The position numbers and the translations under genes are program-made. A stretch of 64,000 nucleotides of DNA from Methylumidiphilus sp963753955 (lineage in GTDB: Bacteria; Pseudomonadota; Gammaproteobacteria; Methylococcales; Methylococcaceae). The notes under the pieces were generated by a model. It was not told the origin of the DNA. It did no database searches and saw only the letters and a list, made by a program, of their open reading frames with translations. Shown piece by piece: positions 34,786-44,799 of the stretch. The stretch is taken from assembly GCA_963753955.1 (NCBI GenBank), contig CAVWEM010000003.1, positions 62,001-126,000 of the forward strand, given 5' to 3'. How positions within the stretch are numbered: position 1 is the first letter of the stretch; each line of letters begins with the position of its first letter.

Positions 34786-35415
34786 ATGAAGAAATATGTC
34801 GTTGAATTGATCGGAACCTTCTTCTTCGTTCTGACCATCGGTTGTGTGGTGGTCGGCGGCGCGGCGGGGAATGTGGCACCGCTAGCCATAGGTTCGGCTT
34901 TGATGGTGATGATTTACGCGGGCGGGCATGTGTCCGGTGGACACTACAACCCGGCGGTGACTTTGGGCGTGACGTTGCGGGGCCGCTGCTCTTGGGCCGA
35001 AGCCCCCATTTATATGGCCTCGCAGCTTTTCGGTTCGGCTTTGGCGGCGCTGGTGGTGAAATACCTTGAAGCCAAGGCGAAAGCGCCGATGCCGATGGCG
35101 CTCGATCTCGGCCCGGCCTTGCTGGCAGAGTTCCTGTTCACCTTCGCCTTGGTTTGGGTAGTGTTGAACTCGGCGACCTCCAAAGACACGGCAGGTAATT
35201 CTTTCTATGGCTTTGCGATTGGTTTTACCGTTTTGATCGGTGCCTATTCGGTAGGCAACATTTCTGGCGGGGCATTCAATCCGGCGGTGGCTTTGGGCAT
35301 AGCCCTCCTCAATATTACTCAGATTGCCCATCTTTGGGTTTATTGGGTTCCCGAGTTCATCGCGGCGGCGGCGGCGGCTTTCACCTTCAAATGGGTCAAT
35401 CCCGACGACCAATAA
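34786..35415 (+). CDS. Aquaporin/MIP family channel
   Basis: A 209-residue membrane channel with six transmembrane segments and the two pore-lining NPA-type motifs, HYNPAVTLG near residue 62 and FNPAVALG near 167. The first Gly-rich helix (ELIGTFFFVLTIGC) and short length resemble AqpZ-like water channels more than glycerol facilitators, but selectivity cannot be read with certainty. A GGGAGA ribosome-binding site precedes the ATG. It is divergent from the Bax-inhibitor-like gene. Confidence 0.9.
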   Translation: MKKYVVELIGTFFFVLTIGCVVVGGAAGNVAPLAIGSALMVMIYAGGHVSGGHYNPAVTLGVTLRGRCSWAEAPIYMASQLFGSALAALVVKYLEAKAKAPMPMALDLGPALLAEFLFTFALVWVVLNSATSKDTAGNSFYGFAIGFTVLIGAYSVGNISGGAFNPAVALGIALLNITQIAHLWVYWVPEFIAAAAAAFTFKWVNPDDQ

Positions 35416-35508
35416 TCTTCGTGGCTTGCCGGCGCTTGGGGGTGTCAGGCCACCAAGCGCCCATTTCATGGGATCATCTCAGTCATCTGTCCGGGGACTG
35501 TCACCTGG

Positions 35509-35757
35509 ATGACCCCCGCCCAGTTGCACATGAGCTTGCTGGTATTGTCCAGTGCGGGCTGGTTGCCCAGCAACGCTGTCGGCGCGCCAGGCAACCCAGT
35601 GTGCCGGGGTCATCGGGATGCAGGGGCATCGGCCGTGAGCACTCCCATCGCTGCCGCGGTAGCCGAGGCTACGGTTGGATTGGCTATGGAGGAACACATG
35701 CCGAACGGCATTATGTTCACCAAATGGCGGCAGTCGTTATTTTTCTCATCCAATTAG
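35509..35757 (+). CDS. Doubtful small ORF (82 residues) in the aquaporin-Hsp70 gap
   Basis: The frame reads MTPAQLHMSLLVLSSAGWLP and later STPIAAAVAEATVGLAMEEH. It is the only frame of any length in the 330-base gap between the aquaporin stop (35415) and the Hsp70 gene end (35746). It overlaps that end by 12 bases, and no ribosome-binding site is evident. The rest of the gap shows nothing recognisable. Confidence 0.25.
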   Translation: MTPAQLHMSLLVLSSAGWLPSNAVGAPGNPVCRGHRDAGASAVSTPIAAAVAEATVGLAMEEHMPNGIMFTKWRQSLFFSSN

Positions 35758-38557
35758 TTTCAATCCCGGCGGCAGCGCCTCGCCGAATATCCGTTTCTCA
35801 TCCGCTTCATCCAGTTCCTTGACTTCCGTCACCATGCCCAGCCAGGATTCCGGGGCTTTGGCCGTGCGCAGGCGCTCGACTATTTTGGCGCGGAGGGCAT
35901 GGGAAATGTCCCGTTCCCTGTCGCCTGTCATGCGGCTGATAAGGGTTGCGGCGAAGCCGGCGGTGGTGGTTTTTTTCCAGTCGAATTGCAATAGATCGGA
36001 CAGCCAACTTTCGGCGGTCTCGCTGGGAATCACACTCTGAATCCCTGCGTGGAAGGGGATGCGTGCGCCGACCCGGCCCAGCGCCCAGCCGGTTTCCGCT
36101 GGCTCGCCCGGCTTGCCCAGGCGGTTTAACAGCCAGCCGCCCAATGCGGTCTTGTCGGCCAGGGGCAGGCGCTCCAGCACGGCGACCAGGCGCAATATGT
36201 CCTCGTAGCTGCGTTTCTTGACCAGCGTCGGCAGATTGCCGCGCTTGGCTTTGTCGGGGTTGATGAAATCCTCCAAGGTGGCAAATAGCTTGCCCTGTGC
36301 CTCGACGCTTAAGCCCCCGGCGATGCGCCGCCACAGCGTCCACCATTCCGCCCAGTTCTGAGGTTCCACCTGGTATTGGATGCCTTGCCCGTAAATCGCC
36401 CAGATTTGCTCCACCCGCCAATCGTCCAAGGGATAGCCAAAGCCGGGGCGCAGGCAATAGCCGGTGAGGCTCAACCAAAGCCGCTCATGGACATCGGAGC
36501 GGCGGCGGTGCGGCAACCCATCCAACAAGGCACCGAACAATTCACGCAACAGCGGTGTATCCCAGTCCTCGCGCTTGCCCAGCAACTTTTCCAGCTCGTT
36601 GCGCAATCCCTTGATGCGTTTGGAATCGACGATGCGGGTCTTCTTGCCGAACACCATCTGGATCAGTTCCACCGCCTCGCTAGTTTTAGGATGCAATCCG
36701 CCTTCGGGCTTGAACGCCGGGGCGGAGCGCTGGTGGCGCAGTTGGAATTCCACGTTCCAACGCCGTTGCGGGTCAGTCGCGTCCACGCACTGGATTTTCA
36801 AGGTGCCGACCTCGGTGAGGGATGCGGCCAGCCGAACCTCCACTTCTTCCCAGCCCTGGCTGCTGGCGCGGTCAAACGCGACCGCCAAAGGAGGCAGATG
36901 CACAAAGCGCTCTTCGTCGATTTCGACCAGGTCGCCCGGTTGCCAATGCGTGTCAGTGACAGAAGAAACCAAGTGGAAGCGGACCGGCTGGCCTAGCCTC
37001 AGGGCGAAACTGCGTTCCGTCAGGAACACTTCATGGCCCTCGTCGCTGCCGCGTGGCAGCAGGCAGACGCCGTGGCGGATTTCCGTCTGGCCCCTGTCAA
37101 CGACTAAAAAATAAGCCCGCGCCGAGCCGCCGCCGATCCTCTTCACGGACAGCCCGCGCCGGGCCAGGCCGTAAGCCACCGCGCCATGGGCCACGGCGAG
37201 GTCGGGGCGGGCGTTGCGCAAATGTTTGGGAGGCTTGCCGCCGCGCCAGGACGCGAGCAATTCCAGCAGACGGCGGACGATGGCGGGGCTGCGGAACAAT
37301 CCGCCGTTAAGCAGCACCGCGTCCGGCATGGCTTGTTGATCTGCGGGAGCGCTTTCCAACCGCGACGGATATCCCAAGGCCTCGCGCATGGCTTCTTGAT
37401 GTTGCTGCAGGAAGGCCGCGACATACTTGCTGATGGCCGGATCAGGAGCGTAGGGCAGGCCGAATTCAACGACGGCGCTGCGTTTGCGTTCGGGCAGTTC
37501 GGCCAAGCCCGTCAGCGGGAAGAAGCCGTCCAGCACCGTTTGCCGGACTTTTTCTTGGCTCAGTTCGGTGAAACGTGCCCCGCCGATCATCTTCAGCGGC
37601 CCCCAGCAAAGTGATCGACGCGGCGGCCGGGGCGTCGTCGCCGAGCAGTTGTTCCTTGGCGTTGCGGCATTGCTCGACCACTTGTGACAGTTCCGCCGCG
37701 CTGAGTCGGCGGTCGCGCACTAGGCGATGTTCGACGATATGGGCCAGGGTCAGATCCAGGTTGTCGCCGCCCAGCATCAGATGGTCGCCGACGCCGATGC
37801 GGGTCAAGGCGGGCTCTTCCGCGCCTGGTTCGACTTTGATCAGGGTCAGATCGGTGGTGCCGCCGCCCACGTCCACCACCAGCAACAAACGCACACCGGC
37901 CAGTTGTTTCGCCAGGTTTTTGCGATTCCGAAACACCCAGTCATAACAAGCTGCTTGCGGCTCTTCCAGCAAGCGCACATCGCCAAGGCCCGCCAGTTGC
38001 GCCGCCTCCAAAGTCAGCGAGCGGGACGCCTCGTCGAACGACGCAGGCACAGTGACGACGATTTCCTGTCTTTCCAGCGGCGCGTCGGGAAAACGCCGGT
38101 TCCATGCCGCCCGCAGATGGGCCAGGTAAGAGGCACTGGCCTCCACCGGCGAAACCTTCTCCACCCCCTCCGTCGCGCCCCAAGGCAAGATGGGCGCAGT
38201 GCGGTCCACCGCAGCATGGGACAGCCAGCTTTTCGCGCTGGTGATCGTGCGCCCATGGGTCTTCGCCCCCAACAGCCGGGCCAGCTCGCCGACAATCGGG
38301 CGGATGTTGGAGCGGTCTTCGCTCCAAGGCAGGCGTGTGTCCAATTCAGCGATCTCGCCGGACGCAGGATGGTAGCGCACCGAAGGCAGCAAGGGCCGGG
38401 CGAGGATCTCGCCCGGCGCGACGAGTTGTTCGATGTTGAAAACCTGGATCTTGAGGTTCGCGCCTTGCGTGGTGTCCGTATAGGCCACGACCGTGTGCGT
38501 GGTGCCTAGATCAATGCCAATGAGATAGCGGGAGGAAGGATGCGGAGTGTCAGGCAT
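35746..38557 (-). pseudogene. Hsp70-family chaperone with DUF3731, interrupted by one frameshift
   Basis: Two overlapping frames make one protein of about 937 residues. The N-terminal part (38557 to about 37600) is an Hsp70 ATPase domain: YLIGIDLGTTHTVVAYTD, LEEPQAACYDW and LLLVVDVGGGTTDLTLIKVE. Just before LLG the frame must shift by one base at a run of five G (CTGGGGGCC on the coding strand). It then continues as PLKMIGGARFTELSQEKVRQ to 35746. The C-terminal half fits the DUF3731 extension of a long Hsp70 subgroup. One extra G, real or artefactual, explains the break. Confidence 0.85.
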
Positions 38558-38595
38558 AAGGGGTAGGCGCTAGGGTTTGCTGCGGGGATTTTCGA

Positions 38596-39489
38596 TCATT
38601 TTTGTTTTTTGAGAAAATCTTCCATATCCTCTGCCGCATCCCAGCCAATTCTCTCTGAATTGACCAGGAATTTGACCAAGCGTTTAAAACTCACGCGATG
38701 GGCAGTATTGCCTTGCAGCGAAAAATAATGGTTTAGGTCTTTCACTGTTAGGCGCAGCAAGGAGCGCACAGGATGCGTTTTCAGCAAATGGGATTTGACA
38801 AAGGCTTCGGCAGCCGCGAAATGCTGGTTGACCATTTTCTCGCTTAAACCAGCCTTGACCAAATCTTTGCGGAATTCGGCCAGTATCTTGCGGTTGCCGT
38901 CGATGATGGCCGTGGTTTTGGCTTCCTCTTCATCCTCAGGTTCCAGCGAGGTGACGAGTCCGCCGAGTTCCGTGGCGGTGCGCAATTTCTGGGTTAGACT
39001 TCTGCGGATACCGCTGCCGAAACTGACAGAGTAAGGCAGAATCAACCCATCATAGATGATTTTGTCCTCAAAGGGCAGCAATACCGCGTTGACCATGACC
39101 GGCGGGGCAAAAGGCAGCACATCGTCAATCGGGCTGATGATCCCCAAAACCCCGAAGGCGGTGGGTTCTGGCGAGTCCAGCAGAAAAATAGAATGCTTTT
39201 TCAAGTGGCGCATGATGATAAAAGTGCCGGAAACCCGGTGGCTCCAGTTTACGGCGACAGCCAAGTCTTCCTCCGTAAGCCCGGCGGGATTTTCATCGAC
39301 GAACCCTTGCAGGTATTCTGGCGATCCCCACAAGGCATCACGGATTTTTGCAGCCTCCTGAGGATTTACACTATTGCTTTCTGGGTTTATCGGCAAATCC
39401 GCGATCAAGTTTGTACGGGTATTGACATAATAAAGCAAAGGCCACCAGATACGGTAAAACCTTTCGCTGTCGGTGGGGGACAAATTCAT
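38596..39489 (-). CDS. Conserved hypothetical protein, 297 residues
   Basis: Starts at the ATG at 39489 (MNLSPTDSERFYRIWWPLLY); a much longer open frame upstream lacks protein-like character. The sequence contains GLTEEDLAVAVNWSHRVSGTFIIMRHLKKHSIFLLD and later FEDKIIYDGLILPYSVSFG, a pattern I have the impression is shared with other uncharacterised bacterial proteins, but no function is known to me. No signal peptide or membrane segment. It lies 39 bases upstream of the Hsp70 gene start and on the same strand, so they might be co-transcribed. Confidence 0.7.
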   Translation of the reverse strand: MNLSPTDSERFYRIWWPLLYYVNTRTNLIADLPINPESNSVNPQEAAKIRDALWGSPEYLQGFVDENPAGLTEEDLAVAVNWSHRVSGTFIIMRHLKKHSIFLLDSPEPTAFGVLGIISPIDDVLPFAPPVMVNAVLLPFEDKIIYDGLILPYSVSFGSGIRRSLTQKLRTATELGGLVTSLEPEDEEEAKTTAIIDGNRKILAEFRKDLVKAGLSEKMVNQHFAAAEAFVKSHLLKTHPVRSLLRLTVKDLNHYFSLQGNTAHRVSFKRLVKFLVNSERIGWDAAEDMEDFLKKQK

Positions 39490-40011
39490 AGGATATGGCT
39501 CATGGAGGTTGATGCCAAAGGCTGGCGGACGGATTTGTATCCTACCAGTTTTCAGGCAAGATTTCACGCCTTGGAGGGTTGTATACTTACTATGCGCTTG
39601 ACGCGGCACTATCGCCTCATCCATCATAAAACCCAGCGCCAAGGATTCTGCCCCATGCCCCGCGAAAATCCCCGAGACCCCGCCCTCGCCCGCACACTGG
39701 CGTAAAAGAGCTTGGACGGCCAAGGGATCTTGTTCGCATGGGATTATTTTCAAGTAAGAAGGCACTGGGATCTTGTCTTTTGCCTGCTGCCTCGCTACTG
39801 TTTTGCCATGCCCTTGCGGCCAGCCTGGGATTCGGATCGCAGGAGAGGGAAAACCGCTTCGGGCGACAGCCGTCGCGGCTGATCCGGCTTCACGCAACAG
39901 CGGCGGGCAACCTGCAAGGCTTGATGAATGCTCGGCAATCATGTTTGGATGCCAATCAATCAGCGCTTGGAAGCCGATTTTAAGCGCCCAAAACAGCGTT
40001 AGGTTATCCTA
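39490..40011. other. Intergenic region without a supported gene
   Basis: About 520 bases. The minus strand stays open as an upstream extension of the hypothetical gene (for example IPCEQDPLAVQALLRQCAGE), and one plus frame from 39738 also stays open. Neither has a convincing start signal or recognised similarity. The minus-strand piece could be a remnant of another gene. Confidence 0.4.
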
Positions 40012-40218
40012 TCATCGTCTGGACAAAGGCCAAAGCCAACGCCTTGGAAATGGATCGACCGCAATGATGGCAACGGCTTCGTATTTCTCACCATCGACAC
40101 CACCCCGCTTTCGGCCCCCGGCATGAGCGCCGTGTGGAAATATAAAGCCATCTGCCGCTACCATGATGAGCAGGTTGGGCAGTGGGGTGATGTGGCGAGT
40201 GTTACGGTGGGGGGATAG
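40012..40218 (+). pseudogene. C-terminal remnant of an unidentified protein
   Basis: An open frame with no start reads TPWKWIDRNDGNGFVFLTID and ends WKYKAICRYHDEQVGQWGDVASVTVGG before a TAG. The 'VWKYKAIYR..DE.VGQWSD' ending is a recurrent C-terminal pattern in hypothetical, partly phage-linked proteins. The rest of the gene is absent. Confidence 0.45.
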
Positions 40219-40618
40219 AATCGTAGGATGGGTAGAGGCAGGGATGCCGAAACCCATCACTTTGGGTTTCGCTATGCACTGCCCGTCTTATGAGTTTCTG
40301 CTTGGATGCACAAAATTCGAGGATTTAGGCGACTTTGTAGTTGATAATTTTTTTATCCAATTATTGCATTGCTTAAAGTTGACTTATGGACGGGCGGACT
40401 TGGTTTTGTCGTTGTACTAACGTTCATGGCTTGCTTGGTGGTTTTTTTTATTATTCAGGGCATGGCTACGAAATAGATGGTGAAGTTTATTTGTTTCCTA
40501 CGGCAGCTTTGAGTTTCGACGTATGGCTCGCCCGCCAGCCCCGACTCGCTGCCGATGGATGGCGACGAATTGATGAACCCATAATATTTTTGTCAAGCCA
40601 ATCACTTGGAATCCAAAA
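40219..40618. other. Intergenic region, low GC, no supported gene
   Basis: About 400 bases. It starts with a REP-like stretch (AGGATGGGTAGAGGC ... GAAACCCATC, 40226-40258). A frame at 40386-40622 is open, but its end falls in repeat-like sequence and no family is seen. Confidence 0.4.
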
Positions 40619-40912
40619 ATGAACAAAACACCTGTCTCCACTAGGCAGTTTGTCAAAGCCTGTCTGTTCTCCTGCTTGTGTGGCGCATCAATGGCTATCA
40701 ACGCCGCTGACTGCGAAATACCGCCTGTTCTACAGGAAGGAAAACGATATCTTTCTGACACCCGATTTGTTGTCTTGACAATAGACAAAAAATCCTGCTT
40801 GATGAGTGTATATAATCTGCATGGAGACAAAGAAAAATACATTAACGATGAAGAGCCTTATTGGAGGAATATAAACCAACTCGCATGGTTTATGGAAATA
40901 TTGAAAAAATAG
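40619..40912 (+). CDS. Hypothetical secreted small protein, 97 residues
   Basis: A basic N-terminus, a hydrophobic core (VKACLFSCLCGASMAINAADC) and an AxA-type cleavage site form a clear signal peptide. A mature domain of about 67 residues with two cysteines follows, reading VLQEGKRYLSDTRFVVLTID and YNLHGDKEKYINDEEPYW. GC is well below that of its neighbours, suggesting recent acquisition. No family is recognised. Confidence 0.6.
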   Translation: MNKTPVSTRQFVKACLFSCLCGASMAINAADCEIPPVLQEGKRYLSDTRFVVLTIDKKSCLMSVYNLHGDKEKYINDEEPYWRNINQLAWFMEILKK

Positions 40913-40990
40913 CCAAGACACTCAAAAACCTTGGGCGCGAAAAGCTGCGTCCAGCCTTATGACAACCCCCATGCCACCAAATTAGCCACC

Positions 40991-43030
40991 ATGACCAATC
41001 CCTTGTTAACCCCCCAAACCCCCCCGCCGTTTTCACAGATTAACCCCGAACACGCCGTCCCCGCGATTACGCAAATTGTCGCGGACAACCGCAAAGCCAT
41101 CGCCGAGTTATTGCAGCCCGGCAAAATTTATACCTGGGAAAACCTAGCCGAACCGCTGGAAGACCTGGACGATAGGCTGAACAAAGCTTTCGCCCCGGTC
41201 AGCCATATGAATTCGGTGATCAACAGCGACGAACTGCGCGAGGCTTACAACGCCTGCTTGCCCCTCCTTACCGACTATGCCTCCGAATACGGCCAGAACG
41301 AGGAACTCTACCGCGCTTTCCAGTCCCTCGCCGACGGCCCGGAATATCCGAGCCTGAACGATGCCCAGCGCAAGATCATCGATAACGCCCTGCGCGACTT
41401 TCGCCTGTCCGGTGTCGCCCTGCCGCCCGAACAAAAGGCTCGATACAAAGAAATCGCCCAGGAACTCTCCCGTTTCACCAGCCAGTTCCAAGACAATTTG
41501 CTCGACGCCACCCATGGCTGGAACAAGCATCTCTCAGACGAGGCGCTTTTGGCGGGCATCCCGGAAAACGCCCGCGCTACCGCCCGCGAACGCGCCGAGC
41601 GTGACGGCAAGAGCGGCTGGGTGTTCAACCTGGAATTCCCTTCCTATTTCGCGGTGGTCACCTATGCCGACGACCGCGAACTGCGCCGCGAGTTTTATAC
41701 CGCCTACTCCACCCGTGCTTCCGACCAAGGCCCCGATGCAGGGAAATGGGACAATACCGAGTTGATGGAGCAAATCCTCGCCCTGCGCCACGAAGAATCG
41801 CAACTGCTCGGCTTCCGCAATTTCGCCGAACTGTCGCTGGCCACCAAAATGGCCCGATCCACTGACGAAGTCATCCATTTTCTTGAAGACCTGTCCCGCC
41901 GCTCCCTGCCGGTCGCCCGCCGCGATTTGGACGAGCTGCGCGGCTTTGCCCGCGGACATCATGGCTTGGAAGACTTGCAGTCGTGGGACTTGGGCTATTA
42001 CTCGGAAAAACTGCGCCAGTCTGTCTACGCGCTGTCGGAGGAGGAAATCAAACCCTACTTCCCGGCGACGAAAGCCGTCCCCGGCATGTTCGAGGTGGTC
42101 GAGCGCCTCTACGGCCTGAATATCCACGAAGTGGAAGGCGTGGACGTGTGGCATCCGGACGTGAGGTTTTATGAGATCCAAGACCGCAACGGCGAGAGTC
42201 GCGGCTATTTCTATCTGGATCTCTATGCCCGCCCGAAAAAGCGCGGTGGTGCCTGGATGGACGAATGCTCCACTCGCCGCCAACGGGCCGACAAGCTGCA
42301 ATTGCCCGTCGCCTTCCTGATCTGCAATTTCACCCCGCCCACCAGCGATACCCCGGCCCTGCTGCGCCACGAAGAAGTGCTGACCCTGTTCCACGAATTC
42401 GGTCACGGTCTGCACCACATGCTTACCCGCGTGGATCATTTGGGCGTCTCCGGCATCCATGGCGTGCAATGGGATGCGGTGGAGCTGCCTAGCCAGTTCA
42501 TGGAGAACTTCTGCTGGGAACGGGAAGCCTTGGATCTGATTTCCGGCCACTGGCAAACCGGCGAACCCTTGCCGCAAGCCCTGTTCGAGAAAATGCTCGC
42601 CGCCCGCAATTTCCAATCGGGGATGCAAATGGTGCGTCAATTGGAATTCAGCCTGTTTGATTTTCACATCCACCGCGACTACGACCCCGCCTTGGGTGGC
42701 CGTATCTACACGATTTTGGATGAAGTGCGCAAGCAAACGGCGGTATTCATCCCGCCCGCATTCAACCGTTTCCCGCATAGTTTCTCGCATATCTTCGCCG
42801 GGGGTTATGGCGCAGGGTATTACAGCTATAAATGGGCGGAGGTGTTGTCCAGCGATGCCTATTCCCTGTTCGAGGAGAACGGCGTGTTCGATGCCATGAC
42901 GGGGCAAGCGTTTTTGGAAAAGATACTTGAACGCGGCGGCAGCCGGGACGCGATGGAATTGTTTGTGGATTTCCGGGGTAGGGAGCCGGAGATTGAGGCT
43001 TTGCTAAGGCATAATGGCATAGTGGCCTGA
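40991..43030 (+). CDS. prlC: Oligopeptidase A (M3 family zinc metallopeptidase)
   Basis: A cytoplasmic peptidase that degrades peptides, including cleaved signal peptides. It is 679 residues from the ATG at 40991 (MTNPLLTPQTPPPFSQINPEH); a longer frame to 40931 has no family support. The zinc site HEFGHGLHHM, near residue 470, contains the HExxH motif and catalytic Glu. C-terminal segments AGGYGAGYYSYKWAEVL and EKILERGGSRDAMELF are typical of OpdA. Codon use matches native genes. Confidence 0.96.
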   Translation: MTNPLLTPQTPPPFSQINPEHAVPAITQIVADNRKAIAELLQPGKIYTWENLAEPLEDLDDRLNKAFAPVSHMNSVINSDELREAYNACLPLLTDYASEYGQNEELYRAFQSLADGPEYPSLNDAQRKIIDNALRDFRLSGVALPPEQKARYKEIAQELSRFTSQFQDNLLDATHGWNKHLSDEALLAGIPENARATARERAERDGKSGWVFNLEFPSYFAVVTYADDRELRREFYTAYSTRASDQGPDAGKWDNTELMEQILALRHEESQLLGFRNFAELSLATKMARSTDEVIHFLEDLSRRSLPVARRDLDELRGFARGHHGLEDLQSWDLGYYSEKLRQSVYALSEEEIKPYFPATKAVPGMFEVVERLYGLNIHEVEGVDVWHPDVRFYEIQDRNGESRGYFYLDLYARPKKRGGAWMDECSTRRQRADKLQLPVAFLICNFTPPTSDTPALLRHEEVLTLFHEFGHGLHHMLTRVDHLGVSGIHGVQWDAVELPSQFMENFCWEREALDLISGHWQTGEPLPQALFEKMLAARNFQSGMQMVRQLEFSLFDFHIHRDYDPALGGRIYTILDEVRKQTAVFIPPAFNRFPHSFSHIFAGGYGAGYYSYKWAEVLSSDAYSLFEENGVFDAMTGQAFLEKILERGGSRDAMELFVDFRGREPEIEALLRHNGIVA

Positions 43031-43046
43031 TGGGATGGAGTGCTTG

Positions 43047-44552
43047 ATGAAAACCGACCATCCCGCCGAAGTCATCAAACGCCTTTCGGACTTTTTGCGC
43101 ACTCCTTTGGATGACCTTCTCCTTCAGCGCTTGGCGGAGGAGGCGCGTCAGAATGCCTTGCGCTTGTTCCAAGCCGCCGTCGCAGACGTTCCCGCCTACC
43201 GGAAATTCCTCGCCAGCCACGCCATAGACCCTGAGCGTATCCGATCCTTCGCAGATTTCCAGTCCCTCCCTTTGCTCGACAAGGCCAATTACATGAATGC
43301 CTATCCCTTGCCGGAACGCTGCAAGGGCGGGCAACTCACGGCCTGCGACCGGCTGGCGGTGTCATCGGGCTCCACTGGTGTCCCGACCTTCTGGCCGCGT
43401 GCCATGGTGGACGAGTTGGATGTGGCCTTACGCTTCGAGCAGGTGTTCCGCCACAGTTTCCGCGCCCACGAGCGCGATACCCTCGCGGTGGTGTGTTTTC
43501 CGCTGGGCAACTGGGTCGGCGGGGTGTTTACCGCCTCCTGCTGCTGGCATCTGGCGCAGAAAGGCTATCCGCTGACGGTTGCGACGCCGGGCAACAAGCC
43601 GGACGAGATTCTGCGGGTGGTGCGCGAATTGGGGCCGCATTTCCAGCAGACCGTTCTGTTGGGCTATCCTCCTTTCGTCAAAGATGTGGTCGATACAGGC
43701 TTGGCTCAGGGGCTGGACTGGAGCGCTTATCGCATCAAGTTCGTGTTTGCCGGCGAGGTGTTCAGCGAGGAGTGGCGTACCCTAATGATAGAGAGGGTGG
43801 GTTCGTTTTCACCCTGTTGCGACACCGCCTCTCTCTATGGCACGGCGGACGGTGGTGTGCTGGGCAATGAGACGCCGTTGAGCATCGCCATTCGCCGCTT
43901 TCTAGCCGACAATCCCGCAGCCGCCCGCGAACTATTCGGCGAGTCGCGCCTGCCGACACTGGTTCAATACGATCCGATGAGCCGATTCTTCGAGCGGGTG
44001 GACGGCAAGACTCTGGCGGTGACGGGGGACAATAGCGTTCCGCTGATCCGTTACCACATAGCCGACAGGGGTGGGCTGATGGGCCATGGCGAAATGCTGG
44101 CGTTCCTGAAAGACCGGGGGCTGGCTTCGCTTGATGCTTACGGTATTGACGGTGATGGCTGTCCGTTGCCCTTCGTTTGGGTGTTTGGCCGCTCGGATTT
44201 CACTGTCTCCTTCTACGGAGCCAATGTCTACCCGGAAAATGTGGTGGTTGGATTGGAGCAGCCTGGGCTGGTCGCCTGGGTCACTGGCAAGTTCGTCATG
44301 GAAGTTCGTGGCGACGAAGATGGCTCTGCGTGCCTTTGTATCCTCGTTGAGCTGCTGCCATCGGTGGCCGCTGACGTCGACAAGCAGGTCACCATCGCAT
44401 CTTCCATTCAATTTCAATTGGTTAGGCTCAATAGCGAATTTGCCAACTATGTCCCTGCAACTAAGCAAACGCCGGCTATCGAGTTGCTGCCTTTCGGTGC
44501 CCCCGAGTATTTTCCTGCGGGAGTGAAGCATCGGTACACCCGTAGCGATTAA
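43047..44552 (+). CDS. PaaK-like adenylate-forming CoA ligase family protein
   Basis: A 501-residue member of the phenylacetate-CoA ligase-like branch of ANL enzymes. The nucleotide-binding loop SSGSTGVPT lies near residue 112. The region FAGEVFSEEWRTLM and the acidic YGTADGGVLG motif follow, with a C-terminal segment beginning FGRSDFTVSFYGANVYPENV that corresponds to the mobile AMP-binding domain. The substrate cannot be inferred. The start at 43047 (MKTDHPAEVIKRL) is preferred to 43035. It directly precedes the pmo operon but need not be related. Confidence 0.8.
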   Translation: MKTDHPAEVIKRLSDFLRTPLDDLLLQRLAEEARQNALRLFQAAVADVPAYRKFLASHAIDPERIRSFADFQSLPLLDKANYMNAYPLPERCKGGQLTACDRLAVSSGSTGVPTFWPRAMVDELDVALRFEQVFRHSFRAHERDTLAVVCFPLGNWVGGVFTASCCWHLAQKGYPLTVATPGNKPDEILRVVRELGPHFQQTVLLGYPPFVKDVVDTGLAQGLDWSAYRIKFVFAGEVFSEEWRTLMIERVGSFSPCCDTASLYGTADGGVLGNETPLSIAIRRFLADNPAAARELFGESRLPTLVQYDPMSRFFERVDGKTLAVTGDNSVPLIRYHIADRGGLMGHGEMLAFLKDRGLASLDAYGIDGDGCPLPFVWVFGRSDFTVSFYGANVYPENVVVGLEQPGLVAWVTGKFVMEVRGDEDGSACLCILVELLPSVAADVDKQVTIASSIQFQLVRLNSEFANYVPATKQTPAIELLPFGAPEYFPAGVKHRYTRSD

Positions 44553-44799
44553 AAAAACCGTGCCAAAACCAGATGAGGGGCTTGGTGGGATGCCGGATGA
44601 AACAGATTTTTTCATGAAAGGCATTTCGTTGCTTGACATGCGAATGAGGGTGTGACAAAGTGTCGCACACCCAGGAGATTGGTGGGCCTGAACGCCTGTT
44701 GGTCGTTTGGGAGGCTAAGGACTCAGGCTAAGAAAAGAGACGCATTGGTGCGCGTGAGCGTAAATCAGTGTTTGTTATACAAAAATTGGAGGTATTACT

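Noticed and set aside
35334..35822. 162-codon frame overlapping the aquaporin end and the Hsp70 gene end
   Set aside because: It runs out of frame through two real genes and has Arg/Gly/His-rich composition.
40386..40622. 78-codon frame before the small secreted protein
   Set aside because: No ribosome-binding site, no family, and the end resembles repeat-derived sequence.
41534..42907. Long antisense frame opposite prlC, with similar ones opposite infB (23364-24596) and apbC (11607-12911)
   Set aside because: Same reason: complementary reading of biased codons, no recognisable domains or start signals.
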